Source of the DNA: Actinomycetota bacterium | Lineage (GTDB): Bacteria > Actinomycetota > Thermoleophilia > Solirubrobacterales > 70-9 | Reading direction: 5' to 3' | Length of the DNA: 64,000 bases | NCBI GenBank assembly: GCA_018268675.1 | Contig: JAFDWB010000095.1 | Coordinates: 1 to 64,000 of the forward strand | In this document: positions 61,840-64,000 of the stretch, in pieces | Numbering within the stretch: the stretch's first letter is position 1 | Layout: each line of letters starts with the position of its first letter | Notes under the pieces: generated by a model | What the model was told of the DNA's origin: nothing | The model's input: the letters and a program-made list of their open reading frames with translations, nothing else | The model's database searches: none | Translations under genes and position numbers: made by a program

Positions 61840-62957
61840 CGCGGCGTGGCCTCCAGCAGTTCCTCGTAGAGGTCCCGGGTGAGGCGGGCGGCCTCCTCCC
61901 AGGAGTACGGACCGGCGGCGGCGGCGCGGGCGGCGGCGGCAAGCTCCTCGCGGGCGGCCGGATCCTCGACCAGCTCGCGCAGCGCCGCGGCGAGCGCGGC
62001 CGTGTCGCCGGGCGGGACGAGCCGCGCGGCGCCGGCGTCGGCGACCTCGGGGAAGCCGCCGACCGCGCTCACCACCATCGGCTTGCCGAAGGCGAGGCCG
62101 GTGTAGAGGACGCCGGAGTGCTCGGCGTCGAGATACGGCAGGGCGACGACGTCGGCGCGGCGGAAGATCGCCGGGATCTCGGCGTCCTCGACGAACCGGG
62201 TCACGAAGCGGACCCGCGCCCCGGTGAGCGCCGCCGCCTCGTGCAGCGGCTCGACCGACATGCGCGGGTTGCCGACGATCCAGAGCTCGGCGCCGGAGAC
62301 CTCGGTGAACGCCTCGAGCAGGTTCTCGAGGCCCTTGTAGGGGCGGAGCAGGCCGAAGGAGAGGACGACCGGGCCCTCGGCCCCCGCCAGCTCCTCCGGC
62401 AGCGGCTTCTCCTCCGGCAGCCGGGTCAGGTAATCGAAGGCGCCGTGCGGGATCACGCGGATGCGCTCGGCCGGCAGCCCGACCTCGTCGCGCAGCCGCG
62501 CCGCACCGTGCAGCGAGTGGGCGACGACCGCGTCCATCGCGCCGAAGACCCGGTGCGCGCCGCGGGCGGCGCGGCGGCTCGCGTTCGGCGGCAGGATGTA
62601 GTGCGCGGTCATCACCCGCGGCCGGGTCGGCGGCAGCAGGCGCCGGTCGAGCCCCGGCAGCGTCAGCCACTGGTAGTGGACGAGGTCGGCGTCGGACGGG
62701 GCGCGGCGAAACGCGAGCATGTCCCGCAAGTGCTCGGCTCCCTTGAACGGCAAACGTGCCGAGGTGGATAGCCCGCGCGCCGCGGTGCGCCGGTAGAAGC
62801 GCTCGTCGACCTCGTACCCGTCGGCGTCAGGGACAGGGCCATAGAGGAACCGCGTCGTCACCAGCTCGACCTCGACCCCCGCACGGGCAAGCGCCGCGGC
62901 GAGCGCCCGGTCGTAGGGCGGCGTGAAGGCGGATGGGTCGACTAGCTGGACGCGCAT
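61836..62957 (-). CDS. Glycosyltransferase family 4
   Basis: 373 aa GT-B enzyme. FTPPYDRALAAALARAGVEVELVT in the acceptor domain; donor domain with VVLSFGLLRPYKGLENLLEAF and PYLDAEHSGVLYTGLAFGKPMVVSAVGGFPEV (E-x7-E type). Retaining transferase, sugar unknown. First gene of the four-gene glycan operon; ATG at 62957 adjoins a perfect palindrome. Confidence 0.9.
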   Translation of the reverse strand: MRVQLVDPSAFTPPYDRALAAALARAGVEVELVTTRFLYGPVPDADGYEVDERFYRRTAARGLSTSARLPFKGAEHLRDMLAFRRAPSDADLVHYQWLTLPGLDRRLLPPTRPRVMTAHYILPPNASRRAARGAHRVFGAMDAVVAHSLHGAARLRDEVGLPAERIRVIPHGAFDYLTRLPEEKPLPEELAGAEGPVVLSFGLLRPYKGLENLLEAFTEVSGAELWIVGNPRMSVEPLHEAAALTGARVRFVTRFVEDAEIPAIFRRADVVALPYLDAEHSGVLYTGLAFGKPMVVSAVGGFPEVADAGAARLVPPGDTAALAAALRELVEDPAAREELAAAARAAAAGPYSWEEAARLTRDLYEELLEATPR

Positions 62958-62966
62958 ATGCGTGGT

Positions 62967-62990
62967 GGTGTCCAGTCCGGACTGGACACC
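62967..62990. promoter_or_regulatory. 24-bp perfect palindrome between divergent glycosyltransferases
   Basis: GGTGTCCAGTCC followed directly by its exact complement, no spacer. It lies 10 bp after the GT4 start codon and 12 bp before the GT2 start, so it could be a shared operator. Confidence 0.55.
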
Positions 62991-63002
62991 GGACAGGCGA
63001 TT

Positions 63003-63932
63003 ATGGTGGCCTCCTTGGCTCCGGAGCTCTCCTACTGCATCGTGAATACGGACGGGCGCGACTTCTTGCTCGCCTGCCTGTCAGCTGTGCATCTGACACA
63101 CCCGACAGGCCTCGAGCGGGAGATCCTCGTCCTCGACAACGCCTCCACGGACGGGTCTGCCGACGCGGTGCGGGCGCTGGGGGGGGACATCCAGCTGATC
63201 GAGCGGGACCGGCGGACGGGGAAGGCGGCCAACGACTCGCTGCTGATGGAGCGTGCGCGCGGGCGGTACTGCCTACTGCTGAACGAGGACTCCGAGCTGC
63301 GGCCGGGGACGGCGGCGGTGCTGATCGAGGCGCTCGAGCGGGACCCCCGGGCCGCCGCGGCGACCCCCCAGCTGCTCTCCCCCGACGGCGCCCCCACCCC
63401 CTGCGCGTGGCGCTTCCCCGGCGTCGGCACGGCGCTCGGCGGGGCGCTTTTCCTGCACCGGTGGCTGACCGTGCAGAGCACCGGCAGGACGACGCGGCGG
63501 GTGGACTGGGCACAGTCGAGCGCGCTGCTGGTCCGCCGCGAGGCCGCCGCGGAGGTCGGCTTCATGGACCCCGACTTCTTCGTCTATTACGACGAGTGTG
63601 ACTTCGCCAAGCGACTCGCCGAGGCAGGCTGGCACGAGCTCTTCGTCCCCGGCGCCGCCGCCGTCCACCACGACCAGCTGGCGACCGACCTCGCCGTCGG
63701 GCTGCCGCGGATCGTTGAATTCCACCGCAATCGCGACCTCTACATGCGCAAGCACGGGAGCCGCGCGGCGGCGCTCGCGGTCCGCGCCCTCACCGCCTGG
63801 GCCTACGCGCTCCGGGCAGTCGCCGCGACGTTCATCCCCGGGCAGCCGGCGGACGTCTACCGCGCCCACGCACGGCAGGCGCTCTTTCCGGCGCGGGGCG
63901 CCGGGCTGCGCGAGCGGGCCGAACGGGCCTAG
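63003..63932 (+). CDS. Glycosyltransferase family 2, rhamnosyltransferase-like
   Basis: 309 aa. LSYCIVNTDGRDFLLACLSAV and ILVLDNASTDGSADAV (UDP/dTDP-sugar site), LLNEDSELRPG (DxD-like), FMDPDFFVYYDECDFAKRLAEAGW at the acceptor side. This is the WbbL-type GT2 group that often moves rhamnose or galactofuranose. I chose the ATG at 63003; the longer start at 62958 would translate the palindrome. The stop overlaps the convergent tatA-like stop. Confidence 0.88.
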   Translation: MVASLAPELSYCIVNTDGRDFLLACLSAVHLTHPTGLEREILVLDNASTDGSADAVRALGGDIQLIERDRRTGKAANDSLLMERARGRYCLLLNEDSELRPGTAAVLIEALERDPRAAAATPQLLSPDGAPTPCAWRFPGVGTALGGALFLHRWLTVQSTGRTTRRVDWAQSSALLVRREAAAEVGFMDPDFFVYYDECDFAKRLAEAGWHELFVPGAAAVHHDQLATDLAVGLPRIVEFHRNRDLYMRKHGSRAAALAVRALTAWAYALRAVAATFIPGQPADVYRAHARQALFPARGAGLRERAERA

Positions 63933-64000
63933 TCGGCTTCAGCGTCGCTTTTGGCGGCGGGCTTCTCGGAGTCGCCCGAGATGCCGGCTTTGAACTCGCG
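63929..64000 (-). CDS. tatA: TatA-like protein, C-terminal fragment
   Basis: The last 23 codons of a gene entering from the right: REFKAGISGDSEKPAAKSDA then EAD and stop. The REFKAGISGD pattern matches the end of the amphipathic helix of TatA, the pore subunit of twin-arginine protein export, followed by a short charged tail. Only the tail is in the window, so identification is tentative. Stop codon overlaps the GT2 stop by 3 bp. Confidence 0.55.
   Translation of the reverse strand, partial: REFKAGISGDSEKPAAKSDAEAD

Noticed and set aside
62958-63002. N-terminal extension of the GT2 gene
   Set aside because: The extra 15 codons would translate the perfect palindrome at 62967-62990 and have no family similarity; the ATG at 63003 starts near the conserved fold.

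Overview
The window is a very GC-rich (about 70 %) bacterial chromosome segment, densely packed, with many GTG and TTG starts and many 1-4 bp gene overlaps. Gene content (imuB / DUF6504 / dnaE2 mutasome, ECF42 sigma factor with a YCII partner, SoxR, DUF5519, AbiEi/DUF559 protein, lipoprotein PQQ dehydrogenases) points to an actinobacterium, most likely class Thermoleophilia (order Solirubrobacterales). That placement is an inference; no rRNA or tRNA gene is present to confirm it. I see no insertion sequence, prophage, CRISPR array or origin.

Layout. 1-7.5 kb: the end of a cytochrome c gene, two hairpins, then a minus-strand envelope block (RCK-type channel-like protein, a giant three-vWA membrane protein, a Gly/Lys-rich membrane protein). 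7.8-14.6 kb: a complete minus-strand PQQ operon, pqqA-B-C-D-E, followed without gaps by an ABC ATPase, a permease made of two fused copies, and an M19 dipeptidase. 14.8-17.1 kb: a small anchored protein and a lipoprotein PQQ dehydrogenase. 17.3-19.4 kb: chromate resistance operon with chrB split in two genes, then chrA. 19.6-23.8 kb: DUF58 and MoxR genes, a second PQQ dehydrogenase and a divergent lipoprotein cytochrome c. 23.8-35.5 kb: mixed metabolism and wall genes, a wHTH regulator facing a 19-residue ORF, and the ECF42 unit. 35.5-49 kb: Kup, AbiEi/DUF559 protein, lone GroES-like protein, diguanylate cyclase, cupin-MFS operon, SpoIIE-type phosphatase facing an anti-sigma kinase, SoxR and its apparent DUF5519 target, MFS exporter, two oxidoreductases. 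48.8-53.6 kb: LexA-boxed imuB-DUF6504-dnaE2. 53.7-64 kb: two TetR paralogues, enoyl-CoA hydratase, sugar transporter, metF, two acetyltransferases, a glycan synthesis cluster and the tail of a tatA-like gene.

How the parts fit: PqqA-E would make PQQ, the ABC system could export the cofactor or serve its metabolism, and two lipid-anchored PQQ dehydrogenases would oxidise substrates outside the membrane and pass electrons to lipid-anchored cytochrome c. The most unusual signals are not genes. One is a family of long palindromic elements with three copies here, one lying in frame inside dnaE2. A second palindrome family brackets the ECF42 unit. A recurrent -10 hexamer sits 6-7 nt before start codons (leaderless transcripts), and a near-ideal SoxR promoter precedes a DUF5519 gene.
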